From: Eopsaltria australis
Lineage: Eukaryota; Chordata; Aves; Passeriformes; Petroicidae
DNA: 64,000 bases
Reading direction: 5' to 3'
Assembly: GCA_034509425.1 (NCBI GenBank)
Contig: JAVTVJ010000513.1
Location: 310,001 to 374,000, forward strand
Every line of letters begins with the position of its first letter. Positions within the stretch are counted from its first letter, which is position 1. The notes under the pieces are model-generated. The model did not search any database, was not told where the DNA came from, and saw nothing but the letters and a program-made list of their open reading frames with translations. Positions 1 to 10,999 of the stretch are shown in pieces. The position numbers were made by a program, and so were the translations under genes.

Positions 1-205
1 CTTGGATCCACAGTGTCACAATGGCCCCTTGGCTCCATGTGGCCCCACTGTGTTAAACTGGATTTAGGTTCCATGCAGCCCCACAGTGTCACAATGGTCT
101 CCATGGTTCCATCAGGTTCTGCTGTGCCACAACGAATCCTTTGTTCCACGAGGTTCCACAGTGTCACAGTTGATTCCTTGGTTCCATGAGACCCTGCTTT
201 AACCA
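1..205 (+). repeat. 37-bp minisatellite array, edge of cassette 1
   Basis: Degenerate tandem copies of a unit of about 37 bp. The unit contains TGTCACAATGG followed by a CCTTGGTTCCATGAGG-like half. The array is cut by the window start. It lies upstream of the first OR14 gene. The unit length is 1 modulo 3, so successive copies fall in different frames and give repetitive, meaningless translations. Confidence 0.85.
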
Positions 206-545
206 CATCTCCAAAAGAGCAGAATAAGACTCCTTAACACTAATTTGGTGTTAAAGAGGCCAGCAAGAGACTCATGCTTGAGATCCAACATGGAAAACTC
301 CTAACGTAACATCGACACGTGATTCTACAAGTGTGTTGGTTACACACAGTCCCTACATGCGTATTATAATTGTTCCGATTTCCATACAAACCACCTCAAG
401 TTCTCAGATTCAATCCTTGTTTGTTCTATGACTGCACCCTTGAGCCAGATCTCCTCTTCAAACCATCCCTGCTGGGAAAGAGCCCCTGCATGCCTTGTTC
501 CTCTGCTAAAAGTTCATAGACACAGTAAAAATTGAATTAACCCTT
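206..545. repeat. Unidentified LTR-like repeat shared with cassette 2
   Basis: This stretch has an inverted counterpart at about 17590-17885. Shared landmarks are a segment next to CTCCTTAACAC and another near TTTTTACTGTGTCT. A similar TTAAGGAGTTTTATTTT tail occurs in the LTR-like pieces near 9018 and 13500, so it may be part of an LTR. No coding capacity is seen. Confidence 0.45.
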
Positions 546-1830
546 TTGGTATCAAGGCCAAGGCTTTGTGTGGCCAGGCAGAGGCAGGCAGGACGCAGAG
601 CTGTCAGCAAAGGAAGGGGCCAGCCAGCTGGGGCAGCCAGGGCATGAGGACAGCCTGCAGGGACAGAGGCACAGGGCAGGGACACCGTAGCACAGCCTGG
701 GCTGCAGAGGCCACAGGCATGGGCAGCAGCTGCAAGGCCCTGCCAGAGGCAACTCCTGCAGCACTTGGCCATGGCTGCTGGCCCTGGGCGTGAGGCATGA
801 GGAGGAGACAAGTGAGCCTTGCTGTGCTGGGGCCTCATTGCCTCCTTGGCCCTGCTCAGCAGCCTGGCAGGGGCCGCCCCATGGTGCTGCCCTTGCCATT
901 GCACATGGCCACATGGCAGTGGCCCGGGAAGAGGCCTGAGCAATGAGGGAGGGACAGGATGTGCCTTGCCAGGGGCTGGGGCTCAGGCCTTGGCCCTTTG
1001 CATTGCTGAAACACATCCAGCTTTGCTCAGCATCACAGACACCTTTGCCTTGTTTGTCCCCAGCTGTCATCACTGCCTCCAGTGTTCTGCTCTAACTGGA
1101 ACCTGGGGACACTTTCTCAGTTGTGTCCCTCAGTGGGACCCATTAAAACTTCAAGAAACTTGAGAATTCAATTCTAACTTTGAATTCTTGAGAGGTTTCT
1201 TCAACTCCCTCTCAGGGACTGATGTTCAGGGACTCAGCACCAAAGCCCCAGAGGGTCATTCCAGTCCTTGTGCTGTGTCTGTGCTGCTGAGCTGGGCCGG
1301 GCTCCTGGCACAGAGGCAGCTCCTGGCAACCAAGAAGAGCTTCAAAAAGCCATTTCTCCTGAGGAGCAGCTCCTCTCCCAGCCCAGCAGGGCTGAGGGCA
1401 CTGCCTGCAGGCACCTGAGAGGAGTGAAGCACACAGAGGCTGAAAGCAGCTGGAAGGACAATTCAGAGCTTACTCATGGAGAAATCTTCACCACTTGTGA
1501 CACAGTCAGTCTCTGGCTGCAGGGATCTTGTAAAGCTGCCCCAGGACACGAGTGCTGTGAGTGTAAGGATGGCTGTGCTGGTGTTTGTGGTTTGGGGGAG
1601 GATGTGGTGCAGAGCGGGGCTGCCCTGGGCACCGTCAGAGGGACAGGGCAGGACGGCTCCTGCTGCCAGGGACGGCTGCAGGGACAGCTGAAGGTGGGGG
1701 TGCAGCCAGGGCTGCCCAGGGCTGTCCTGCACAGCAGCTCCTGCAGCCCTCAGGGCTCTTGGCCAGCCCAGGCCATCTGCCACCTGCCAGGGGCAGCTCT
1801 CAGCCTGCCTGGCAGCTCCCCATGGCCCGT
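546..1830 (+). repeat. OR14 upstream block, copy 1
   Basis: Duplicated noncoding block found upstream of the OR14 genes. Near-identical copies lie at 15840-17590 (inverted) and 60490-62160 (direct). Partial copies lie at 23880-24270, 44505-45125 (inverted) and 46830-46994. It is rich in CAG/CTG words, which keep several frames open without protein-like composition. Similarity to the other copies falls off after about 1830. It may carry the receptor promoter and 5-prime noncoding exon, but no splice or TATA signal here is convincing. Confidence 0.75.
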
Positions 1831-3566
1831 GGAGGGGAGCTGTGGGTGCAAGGAGTGACTCCTGTCAGGGCAGGTGCTGCTGCTGTGCAGAGGCTGCTGT
1901 GTGGGCCAGGGCTGCTCAGAGCTCCAGCTCATGCCCAGCTCATTTCTGAGGGCACTTTTCAGGAGCACATTCAGGCCAGGGCTTTCCTGCTTGAGTCTCT
2001 GCTTTCCTCAATCTCTGCTCCCACTTTTCCCTGCCTCAGCTTGGTGGCAATGCAAACTCAGCTGTGCAGGGCAGAGCAGGGACTGAGGCTCTTAAACCAT
2101 CACACTGAACATTCCTGGGACCCTCAGCAAGTGCCTGCACCTGCCCAGCCTCCAGAGCCATGCAGCATCACCTTTCCATGGTGGCCAGGCCTGGGGGAGC
2201 TGTTCTTTAATCCCTGCAGCCCCCAGCAGCTGCAGGGCAGAGCTGGCCCAGGGGCTGGGCTGGGCTCTGGCAGCTGTGGCAGGGAAGGAGCCCGGGCCCA
2301 CAGGAACAGCTCCCGGCTGAGACAGCTCCAGCAGCAGAGCCATGGGCAGGGAGGGAGGGAGGCAATGCTGAGGGAAGCCCTGCTGCAGGGGACATGTGGC
2401 ACCTGCGGGCCCTGGCCTGCAGTGCAGACACTGGCCTGAGCAGCACAGCTCTTGTGTCCCCTGGCAGCCAGCACAGCCCTCAGCCCGGGGGCTCGGGGCC
2501 CTCAGTGCCCTCCTGGGCCGGCAGAGCAGCAGCAGAGATGAAGGGCATCTCTCCTGCCATGTGCCCATTCCCTGCTGCCCAGGGCCTCAGGGCCACTGTC
2601 CTGCCCTGCTGCTGCCTGGCAGGGGCTGTGCAGGGCTGGCCAGGGAAAGGCTTTTCCTCAGGGCCCGGCTCTGTCTCTCCTTGCCTTGCTCAGGTGCTGC
2701 TGGCATTGCTGAGGGGCTCTGTGGCAATGGCAGCTGCAGCTGCAGGGTCAGGCCCAGCCCTTGGGCTCCTCCTGTGCAGGGTGAGCCCAGCAATGGGGTG
2801 TCCCAGCTCCCTGTGCCCCGGGCAGCTCTGGGCAGGGCAGCCTGGGAGGCTGGCAATGAGCCCACTCTCCTCCAGCAGTGCCATGGACAGGACCCTTGGT
2901 GTGTCCTCGGGATCCATCCAAGCTGTGAGCTGCCTTCCAGGGGACACTGGGGGACAGGAGTGTCCTTGGCCAGAGTGGGGCTGAGACTCTGAGAAAGGCT
3001 GAGCCAGTTTGCTCTGCTGTGGCTCCCTCTGCTCTCAGCTGTGTCAGGTTGATTTTCAGGGGACACAGTGACTGCCCTCGATCTCAGAATGGGCAGCTGG
3101 GGACAGATGGAGCGACAGAGCAGCTCCCCTCACCCTTCACTGAGTTACAGCCAATGCTCCTGCACTGCACAGTTCTCTCTGTTCTCCCAGAGCACAGCAG
3201 GAAATCCTCTCCAAGTGCCTTTGGCCATCACGGTTCCGTAGCCCTGGGACAGGAGATGCTGCCAAGCCCCTCTGCCTCAGGAGCAGTTTGGGATGATGGA
3301 ATCCAACCCCAGGACTGGCCCCTATCCCCATTCCCTTGACCCCACTGCTGCAGAGCACAGCTGACCCCTCGGTGTCCACAGGCAGAGCCCCTGCTGGTCA
3401 CAGCAACAGGGCCAGATCCCAGCAGAGCTCCAAGCACGGGCTGAAGGAAGGGCTCTGAGAAATGAAAAATTGGGTGGCACCGAGAGGCAGGGGCAGGGCT
3501 GGGAGAAAGGGCTTGGACATTGCTCAGGAAAGTCTCCCCTGACTTGTCACTGTCTCCTCCTTGAAC
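1831..3566. other. Upstream/intronic sequence of the first OR14 gene, no gene seen
   Basis: GC-rich, CAG/CTG-rich DNA with many open frames of low-complexity composition (A, C, G, L, P, Q, S) and no recognisable domain. It probably contains the 5-prime noncoding exon and intron of the receptor at 3592. It ends in a pyrimidine-rich tract with AG at 3567-3568, a plausible acceptor 23 bases before the start codon. Confidence 0.4.
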
Positions 3567-3568
3567 AG
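3567..3568 (+). promoter_or_regulatory. Putative 3-prime splice site of the receptor exon
   Basis: A pyrimidine-rich run (tgtctcctcc) is followed by AG at 3567-3568, 23 bases before the start codon. OR genes usually have noncoding 5-prime exons spliced just ahead of the coding exon. The same arrangement is seen before the paralogues, ending at 25230 and 62558. Confidence 0.5.
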
Positions 3569-3591
3569 GTGCCCATGGCCAGAGGCAGCAA

Positions 3592-4524
3592 ATGTCCAAC
3601 AGCAGCTCCATCAGCCACTTCCTCCTGCTGCCATTGGCAGACACGCGGCAGCTGCAGCTCCTGCACTTCTGCCTCTTCCTGGCCATCTCCCTGGCTGCCC
3701 TCCTGGGCAACGGCCTCATCATCAGCGCCGTAGCCTGCGGCCACCACCTGCACACCCCCATGTTCTTCTTCCTGCTCAACCTGGCCCTCAGCGACCTGGG
3801 CTCCATCTGCACCACTGTCCCCAAAGCCATGCACAATTCCCTCTGGGACACCAGCACCATCTCCTACTCAGGATGTGCTGCACAGTTATTCTTCTTTTTG
3901 TTCTTTATAGGAACAGAATATTTCCTCTTGACTGTGATGTGCTATGACCGCTATGTGTCCATCTGCAAACCCCTGCACTATGGGACCCTCCTGGGCAGCA
4001 GAGCTTGTGCCCACATGGCAGCAGCTGCCTGGGCCAGTGCCTTTCTCTACGCTCTGCTGCACACGGCCAATACATTCTCCCTGCCCCTGTGCCAGGGCAA
4101 TGTCCTGGGCCAGTTCTTCTGTGAGGTACCCCAGATCCTCAAGCTCTCCTGCTCACACTCCAAACCCAGGGAAGTTGGGCTTAGTGTGGTTGGTGCCTGT
4201 TTGGTATTTGTCTGTTTTCTATTCATAGTTTTCTCCTATGTTCAGATCTTCAGGGCTGTGCTGAGGATCCCCTCTGAGCAGGGACGGCACAAAGCCTTTT
4301 CCACGTGCCTCCCTCACCTGGCTGTGGTCTCCCTGTTCATCATCACTGGCACATTTGCCTACCTGAAGCCCCCATCCATCTCTTCCCCATCCCTTGATCT
4401 GGTGCTGTCAGTTCTGTATTCAGTGGTGCCTCCAGCCCTGAACCCCCTCATCTACAGCCTGAGGAACCAGGAGCTCAAGGCTGCAGTGTGGAGACTGATG
4501 ACTGGATTATTTAGGAAACATTAA
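3592..4524 (+). CDS. Olfactory receptor, OR14-like (class II, gamma-c), intact
   Basis: Seven-transmembrane odorant receptor of 310 residues, expected to couple to the olfactory G protein in sensory-neuron cilia. The start is at 3592: it gives the short N-terminus with sequon N3-S4-S5 usual for the family, and matches the paralogues at 25254 and 62582. Visible hallmarks are GN at 39-40 in TM1, PMFFFL at 56-61, LSDLG at 66-70 in TM2, C95 at the top of TM3, MCYDRY at 116-121, ECL2 cysteines 167, 177 and 187, SY at 215-216, KAFSTC at 234-239, and PALNPLIYSLRN at 281-292. The coding region is a single exon, as expected. A splice acceptor ends at 3568. It is near-identical to its paralogues in residues 1-98 but differs around TM3, ECL2/TM5 and TM6-ECL3. 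OR14 assignment rests on family knowledge and carries no numbered symbol. Confidence 0.93.
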   Translation: MSNSSSISHFLLLPLADTRQLQLLHFCLFLAISLAALLGNGLIISAVACGHHLHTPMFFFLLNLALSDLGSICTTVPKAMHNSLWDTSTISYSGCAAQLFFFLFFIGTEYFLLTVMCYDRYVSICKPLHYGTLLGSRACAHMAAAAWASAFLYALLHTANTFSLPLCQGNVLGQFFCEVPQILKLSCSHSKPREVGLSVVGACLVFVCFLFIVFSYVQIFRAVLRIPSEQGRHKAFSTCLPHLAVVSLFIITGTFAYLKPPSISSPSLDLVLSVLYSVVPPALNPLIYSLRNQELKAAVWRLMTGLFRKH

Positions 4525-4554
4525 AGTGGCTGCCAATTTCTGAAAATCATTTGT

Positions 4555-4560
4555 AATAAA
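4555..4560 (+). terminator. Poly(A) signal AATAAA of the first OR14 gene
   Basis: Canonical AATAAA 31 bases after the stop codon. A weaker ATTAAA at 4520-4525 overlaps the stop codon. The paralogue at 25254 has the same arrangement. Confidence 0.5.
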
Positions 4561-4699
4561 AGCCATCTTTGATAGTTCTTCTTGTGTCTGGTTGTTCATG
4601 TTTTCTATTCCTTCCATTGTTTTAGATTTTTAATATTGTCCACAAAGGAAGGCCATTGTGTGTTGCATTTCTGATTTTGTTTCTCTCCACCTTTGCTCT

Positions 4700-5960
4700 G
4701 GCCTGAGACTGTGTCAATGAAGAGCTTTGCTCTCAGTGGCTTTTAGTGAATTTAACCATCTCCCAGCAAAGTTTTCACTGGAGATCCACTTTTTTTCCCT
4801 TCTCTGGGGCTGCAGCAGCAATGTCTGTGTGCAGTGCTGGGGGCAGATCAGGGCTGGCACAGCAGCTCTGCCCAGCAGCAGCAGCACTTGGTGTTGCCAG
4901 TGCTGCTCTCGTGCCACTGGCCCTCGTGCTGCCCTCCTGGCCCTGCTGTTGCTGTAGGGCCTGAATGCTCTGGGGCTCGCTCACAGCCCTGGGGGTGGCA
5001 GTGCCGGGGCTGCAGCAGGGACAGGCCATGGGCACTGCTGGGGCAGCGCTGACGCCTCAGGCCAGTGCCTGGGGGCTCCAGGCTCCTTGCCCAGGCTCTC
5101 TCAAGAACACGCCCAGGCCAATGCTCAGCACAGAAAAGCCCCGTCAGCAGCCCCAGGCTGGCCATGGACAGGCTGGGGGCAAACAGCATGGCTGGGGCTC
5201 TGCAAGGTACCTTGGGGAGATGGGAAGGAGCAGCAGAGCAGGGGCTGATCCATCCCCACTGCGCTGGACAGCCCAGGGCAGCGTCCCAGAGCATCCTCAT
5301 GCACCTGCCAACAACATCCCCCCTCTGCAGCCCTGGCCTCTCCCCAGCTCACAGAGCTGCTGCATCCTTGCAGGCACACACACGGCAGCACTGGCTCACC
5401 AGCCCCTGTTTGCATTGCACAGAGCAGGCGTCAGCACCCCATGGTGTTGGTGTGGGGACATAAACCTGAGGGAGCACAAATGCCATCAGCCCCTGGGGGC
5501 CAACGAGGGCTGGGCGACGGCATGGAAACCACTCAGGTTTGTCATGGCCTCTGAAGGCAGCCAGAGAGTTTGTTCCCATCAGCTGTGAGTTTCCTGTCCC
5601 ACTGCAGATGTTGTTGCTCAGAGCCAGGGCTGCCTGGCAGCCACCCCCAAACTGCCCTGAGCATTTCCTTGGCTTCACCTTTGCTTTCTTTCCTCTTTCC
5701 TGCTCCACATTTCTTCCTCTTCCCCATTCCTGTCCCCTGGCCTGCAAACAGCCCATCCCTGTTTGCCCTTTCCTCTCTGGCCCCACTCCCCATTTCAGTT
5801 ACTGACTTGGCACCATGGGAACATCCCTTGGGGAGCAGGATCATCCTACAAGTGCTTCAGGAATTGTCTGCAGGCTCCTGCAGTGCCTCCTGCTGTTCCC
5901 TGGCCAGAGGCACCCCAGGCCAGGGGGCCACATCTGGGCTGGTGTGTCTGGGTGTGGGGC
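4700..5960 (+). repeat. OR14 downstream block, copy 1
   Basis: Noncoding block repeated almost unchanged at 26375-27625 after the third OR14 gene, and starting again at about 63775 at the window end. It is CAG/CTG-rich with no recognisable gene. It continues into the CR1 pieces at 5960-6730, so the duplicated unit includes the LINE. Confidence 0.85.
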
Positions 5961-6115
5961 TCCCTGCTCTGGGGCAGTGAGGAGGAGCTGCAGAGGCGCT
6001 GCAGGACTGACAGGATGGGCTTTGGGGCCTGTGTGGAGAAGCTGAGGCACCTGGGCTGCTGGAGCTTCTGAAGAGGAGGCCCAGGGCTCATCCTGCAACT
6101 GCTTCAAGGCTGCTC
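5960..6115 (+). mobile_element. CR1 LINE fragment, plus orientation
   Basis: Resembles the C-terminal reverse-transcriptase end of CR1: a short frame read as a diverged LRELGLF-type segment followed by AGAGGAGGC. It directly abuts the minus-strand CR1 that starts at 6119. It is duplicated at about 27620-27780. Confidence 0.5.
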
Positions 6116-6118
6116 TCA

Positions 6119-6730
6119 GAGAATCACAGAATCAGCCGGGTTGGAAGAGACCTTGGAGATCATTGAGTCCAACCTGTGCCCTGACAGCACCTTGTGTCCT
6201 CTGAGCCTCCTCTTCTCCAGGATAAACAACCCCAGCTCCCTCAGACACTCCTCACAGCACTTGTGTTCCACACCCCTCACCAGCCTTGTTGCCCTTCTCT
6301 GGACACGCTCCAGCCCCTCCATGTCCTTCCTAAATTGGGGGCCCAGAACTGGACACAGCACTCGAGGTGTGGCCTCACCAGTGCCGAGTACAGGGGAAGA
6401 ATCCCTGCCCTGCTCCTGCTGGCCACACCATTCCTGATCCAGGCCAGCTGCCATTGGCCTTCTTGGCCACGTGGGCACACTGCTGGCTCATGTCCAGCCT
6501 GCTGTCCATCAGTGTCCCCAGGTCCCTTTCTGCCTGGCTGCTGTCCAGCCACTCTGTCCCCAGCCTGTAGCACTGCAGGGGTTGTTGTGGCCAAAGTGCA
6601 GGACCTGGCACTTGGTCTTGTTAAACCTCACCTTGTTGGATTTGGGTCTTGGATCCAGCCTGTCCAGATTCCTCTGCAGAGCCCTCCTACCCTCCAGGAG
6701 ACTCACACTCACACCCAGCTTGGTGTCACC
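6119..6730 (-). mobile_element. CR1 LINE, 5-prime-truncated 3-prime end
   Basis: Chicken-repeat-1 non-LTR retrotransposon in reverse orientation. The element end is the GAATCACAGAATCA repeat at 6119-6134. Reverse-strand frames read the C-terminus of CR1 reverse transcriptase: [29 protein letters not shown] and LRELGLF, split among frames by small indels. About 610 bp remain, so it is dead on arrival. The same truncated copy is at 27784-28394, so it dates the cassette duplication. Confidence 0.92.
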
Positions 6731-7445
6731 ACAGTTCCATGAGGCACTAAAGTGTCACAGTGTTCACCATGATTCCATGAGGCTCCATGGTGTCACAATG
6801 GCCCCTCTGTTCCCCGAGGCTTTTCAGAGTCACAATGGCTTCTTCGTTCCATAGGACACAACGGTGTCAAAAATCTTTCCTTTATTCCAAGAGTCCCCAT
6901 AGTGTCACAATGGCCCCTTGGGTATACGAGGTCCTGCAGTGTCACAATGGTCTCAGTGGTTCCACGAGGCTCCAGACTCTGACCCCTTCATTCCTTGGTG
7001 CCCTGCAGTGTCACAATGTCCCCATTGTCACATGACTCCTATAGTGTCACAATGCTGTTCTTGGTTCCATGAGGCCCCAGAGTGCCACAGTGGACTCCTT
7101 GGTTGCGCAGTGGCACAATGGACCCCTGGTTACACAAGGTCCTGCAGTGTCATAGTGGCCTGGAAGTTAGATGAGGCCCCACAGTATCACAGTGGCCTTT
7201 TGGTTCCATGGGGCACCACAGTTTCACAATTGTTCCCTTAGTTCCATGAGTCCCTGCAGTGTAACCATGTTCCCTTGGTTCCATTGGGTCCTGGAATCTC
7301 ACAAGGGTCTCCTTGGTTCCACAGTGTCACAATGGCCCCTCAGTATAACAAGGACCCAGAGCGTCACAATGGCCCCTTGGCTCTATGGTGCCATGCAGTG
7401 TCACCATGGCCCCTTGCTTCCCTGGGGCCCTACAATGCCACAATC
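6731..7445 (+). repeat. 37-bp minisatellite array, downstream edge of cassette 1
   Basis: About 19 degenerate units containing GTGTCACAATGG and TTGGTTCCATGAGG. It starts directly at the CR1 end, exactly as the array after 28394 does in cassette 3. It stops at the next CR1 fragment. Confidence 0.9.
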
Positions 7446-7656
7446 ATCACAGAATCACAGAATCAACCAGGTTAGAAAAGATCTTTTTGATCATCAAGTC
7501 CAACCTGTGACCCAACACCACCTTGGCACCCAGACCATGGCCCCGAGTGCCACATCCAGTCTTTCCTTAAACACCTCTGGGAATGGTGAATCCACCACCT
7601 CCCTGGGCAGCCCATTCCAATGCCCAATCACCCCTTCTGTGAAGAATATCTCCTAA
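7446..7656 (-). mobile_element. CR1 LINE 3-prime fragment
   Basis: Begins with the CR1 terminal GAATCACAGAATCA repeat and continues through the 3-prime region (reverse strand: segments matching ITLLPREV-like and HWNRLP-like CR1 sequence, strongly decayed). It is interrupted at 7657 by an LTR. Confidence 0.8.
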
Positions 7657-8093
7657 TGTCTGTGGGGATGACTGAGGCTTACAGCAGGCCTGAAAGCCTC
7701 TCGGACATGGACTTAGAAGTGATAAGAGTTTACCCATGAGAAAGTGCCGTGAGACAGTGATGGTATTAACACCTGCAGCCACAGTTAAGGACAGCCAAGA
7801 AGATAATCAAGGAGGATGTTTTGCACCCGGCCAAGAGATGGCCTTGCTGAGGAGCATCAGGGATGTGGCAGAGGACTTACAGTGTATAGTTAACTGCTTG
7901 TGTAACTTGTTAGGATGTGCTGGGGAAAGTTCTTGTTATGTAGACAGCTTTAGTGTTGTTTGTCACGTAGCCAATAATAGCATATCACAGTAGCTGGGAA
8001 AAAGGGTATAAAGATGTTAGCACGGACTAATAAAAGTAGTTGTTCTTTGTTCTTGGACTACTTGTGTGTCGTGTGTTCATCTCTACTGTGACA
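7657..8093 (+). mobile_element. Solo LTR, about 437 bp
   Basis: Begins TGTCTGTGG and ends ACTGTGACA, the TG...CA ends of retroviral LTRs. A TATAAAG box is at 8007-8013 and AATAAA at 8029-8034, followed by a short GT-rich tail, giving a U3-R-U5 order on the plus strand. No matching target-site duplication is seen (CCTAA versus GGACC). It separates two CR1 parts that are not contiguous in CR1, so rearrangement is likely. The open frame inside is not protein-like. Confidence 0.65.
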
Positions 8094-9014
8094 GGACCTC
8101 CCTGCTGAGCCAGGACTGATGAGAAATGATCAATCATTTCTCATCAGGAGAGCAGCTTGGGGAGCTCATCCAGCAGCTCCCTCATCCCCCTAGGATGGAT
8201 CCCATCTGGTCCCAGAGACACCTGTGAGCATCTGAGTGGCTCAGCAGGTCCCCAGCTGCTTCCTCCTGGATTACAGGGGGCTGTTCTGCTCCTGTTCCCA
8301 TCTCCCAGCTCAGGAGAACTCTTGTCTTGAGGAAGACCTGTCTTATTGTTGAAAACTGAGGCAAAGAAGGGGTTAAGGACCTCAGTCTATTCCTCATCTT
8401 TAGTTACTATTTTTTCCACTTCATCCAATAAAGTATAGAAGTTTTCCTTGTCCCACCTTCTACTGTTAATTTATGTATAAAAACCTTTTTTATTATTTTT
8501 CACAGAAGTTACCAGGTTAAGCTGTAATTGAGATTTCACCTCTCTACTTTTCTTTCTGCATGACCTCACAACATCCTTGAACATTTCCTGAGTTGCCTGA
8601 CCTTCACTCCAAAGGTGATGCACCCTCTTTTTTCCCTGAGTTCCAGGAACACCTCCGTGGGCAGCCAGGCCAGTCACTTTCCTCACTGGCTCATCTTTTG
8701 GCACACAGGGACAGGCTGCTCCTGCACCTTCAGGATTTCTTTCTTGAAGTGAGTCCATACTTCCTGGACCTCTTCGTTTTTAAGGACTGTTTCCCAAGGT
8801 ACTCTCCAAATCTGCATCCTGAATTGGCCAAAGTCTACCCTCAGTAATTCCAGTGAAGAAGTTTTGCTGATGCCGCTCCTTCTTTCACAGAATATTGAAA
8901 ACTTGATCATTTCACAGTCATTGTACCCCAAGCAGCCTCCGACCCCCACATCTCCCACCAGCCCTTCTCTGTTTGGGAACAGCAGGAGACAGAGCTTTCC
9001 TTGGCTGTGGGAGT
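8094..9014 (-). mobile_element. CR1 LINE ORF2 endonuclease-to-RT linker fragment
   Basis: Reverse-strand frames read decayed CR1 ORF2: a CDHEMIEFSI-like segment as CEMIKFSIF near 8900, PWETVLK, FKKEILKVQEQ, GQATQE and NNKKGFY near 8475. It is broken by frameshifts and lacks the catalytic RT core. Together with 7446-7656 it may be the remains of one element with an internal deletion. Confidence 0.8.
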
Positions 9015-9320
9015 GTCACCAAAAATTCAGTAAAATAAAAACTCCTTAACACCAATGCAGCATTAAGAAGCAGCATTCTTTATTTGGCCAGATGCACAGG
9101 GGATGGCTCCTCCCAAAGCTGTGCGTGCTGAGAACAGGAGAGTTTCTGTTTATATTCTGTATTTTGCACACATATTCATTGATTGTCCTGCACTAAACAT
9201 ACATATGAGAATCATTTCCCCACAATCATTAACATATTTCCCCTCCCCTTTACACACGTGTTCTTCTGTCCTGGGGGTCTCTCTGGTGGTTCCTGGTGGT
9301 CGTGGACCCCAATGTTCCAG
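9015..9320 (-). mobile_element. LTR-like fragment, minus orientation
   Basis: Reverse complement of the repeat at 13270-13515. Shared landmarks are the inverted AATAAA (TTTATT near 9081), a TTAATGCTGCATTGGTGTTAAGG segment in both copies, and ATATGTTAATGATTG. The polyadenylation signal close to one end suggests an LTR. The ends are not defined. Confidence 0.55.
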
Positions 9321-9480
9321 TGGGCCTGGCTGAGCTGGCAGGACACTGAGGCTGCTGAATTTCCAGTTCCCCTTCTCACACAATGGGCATTGTGTGCTTT
9401 CCATGGGCCAGTGGTTTTGGAGAACAAGCATTGTGTGAGCTCAGCAGGTGTAGGCAATTTATCATCTGGTAACAAGAGGT

Positions 9481-9835
9481 CACAGAGTGGGCTGTGACAT
9501 CACAGAGTGGGTGATGTGAGGTGAAGTGTACGAGCAGCTATGACATCATAGGCCATATCTGTGACATCACAGAGCTGGCTGTGACATCACAGGGCAAAGC
9601 TCTGAAATCATAGAGCAGACTATGACATCAGAGAGAAGGCTGTGACATTACGGAGTTGGCTATGTGGCCTCAGATTATGGGCTCTGACATCACAGAGTTG
9701 GCTGTGACATCACTGAGCAGGCTGTGACATCATCAAGCAGACTGTGACATCATAGTGTGGCTGTGTGACATCACAGAGCAGGCTGTGACATCACAGTGGA
9801 GCTGTGTGACATCCCAGCAGGGCTGTGTGAGGTCA
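9481..9835 (+). repeat. Minisatellite of CTGTGACATCACAGAG units
   Basis: Direct repeats of about 20-30 bp with the word TGTGACATCACAGAG. I count about eleven perfect TGACATCA octamers. Spacing is irregular and some units are decayed (GAAATCATAG, GACATTACGG). TGACATCA is one transition away from the cAMP-response element TGACGTCA. No gene overlaps it. Confidence 0.85.
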
Positions 9836-10079
9836 CTGGGTTGGTCACTCTGCCCCAGCTCCCCCTCACAGTTTCCCCAGACAAGTCCAATGCTGTCCAT
9901 GCCCAGTGGGGTCCCCTGTCCCCCGGGATCCCCCCGGCCCACCTGGAGCCACAGCCTCCACCAAAGGATGTTCCACAAGATCCACCCCAGAGCCTGACAC
10001 AGGGACAAGGAGCCAGGACTGTGTGACCAGGACATCAAGGACATGGATTATCCAGGTCACTGGGGCCTGGTTTGGGTTC

Positions 10080-10245
10080 CCCAGGGCAGGAAAGATGTTT
10101 GGCAGCTGGAGCAGGGTTAGGGAAGGGCCTCCAAGGTGGGGCTGGAGCCCTTTGGCTGTGAGGAGAGGATGAGGGAGCTGGGCTTGTCCAGCCTGGAGCA
10201 GGGAAGGCTGAGGGACTCCTCATCCCAGCCTGGACTGGAGGAGAT
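10080..10245 (+). mobile_element. CR1 LINE fragment, plus orientation
   Basis: Contains the CR1 segment GAGGGAGCTGGGCTTGTCCAGCCTGGAGCAGGG in diverged form, the LRELGL-SLEQ part of the RT C-terminus. It is short and lacks the terminal repeat. The neighbouring 9836-10079 and 10246-10689 show nothing recognisable. Confidence 0.6.
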
Positions 10246-10689
10246 AAAATGAGCCAGGCTGGTTTCAGCATTTCCTCAACACCAAAAGCCACGTGATTCC
10301 CCCACTTCTCCATCCACCACCGACAGCTTTGCAAACAGGGCAGTTTTTGAGCTGTTTTACCCTCACTCCTGGCAGAGCATCCTGATACAACACCTTAATT
10401 GTGTTTGTATCTCTCACACAATCATCTTTGCCGAAAATTCATTTGGTACAGAAATCCTGTGTGCATGTCAGGTGTTGCTGGGATGTCTCATGTTGCTAAT
10501 GGAAGACTTTCAAATTTTATTCAATTTTATCATATTTACGTTTTTTTATTTTGGCTATGAAGAGAAACCTTTGTGTTCCTCTGAGCCTGTGTCACCCAAA
10601 GGACACAAACTTGATGAGGCTGTGGGGATCAGGGTCCGGGCACGGCCAGGGATTTGGGGTGGTTGTGAGCCCAGGGCAGGAGCCGGCCC

Positions 10690-10990
10690 TTGGCCTTGGT
10701 GAAGCTCATCCAATTGTCCTGGGCCCACGGCTGCAGCCTGTGCAGATCCCTCTGCAGAGCTTCCTGCCCTCCAGCACAGCCACACTCCCACCCAGCTTGG
10801 GCTCACCTGGAAACTGACTGAGGCTGCCCGCCATGCCCTCGTCCAGATCAGCAATAAAGAGATTGAACTGAGCTGGCCCCAACCCTGAGCCCTGGGGACA
10901 GCCCTGGATGTGACTCCATTCCCCAGCTCTCCTTGGGCTGGACTCCTGCTTTTTATGGAGCTGTGCCTTGCCTTGGTTTTGATGCTGCCA
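10690..10990 (-). mobile_element. CR1 LINE reverse-transcriptase fragment
   Basis: The reverse-strand frame reads PQGSGLGPAQFN and FIADLDEG followed by KLGGSVAVLEGRK, the CR1 RT palm. The catalytic FADD-type box is destroyed, reading FPGEP here. It is a dead fragment of about 300 bp. Confidence 0.85.
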
Positions 10991-10999
10991 ATAAATGAA

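Noticed and set aside
3547..3834. Antisense frames over the 5-prime half of each OR14 gene
   Set aside because: They are shadows of the receptor coding sequence, present over all four copies because that part is identical.
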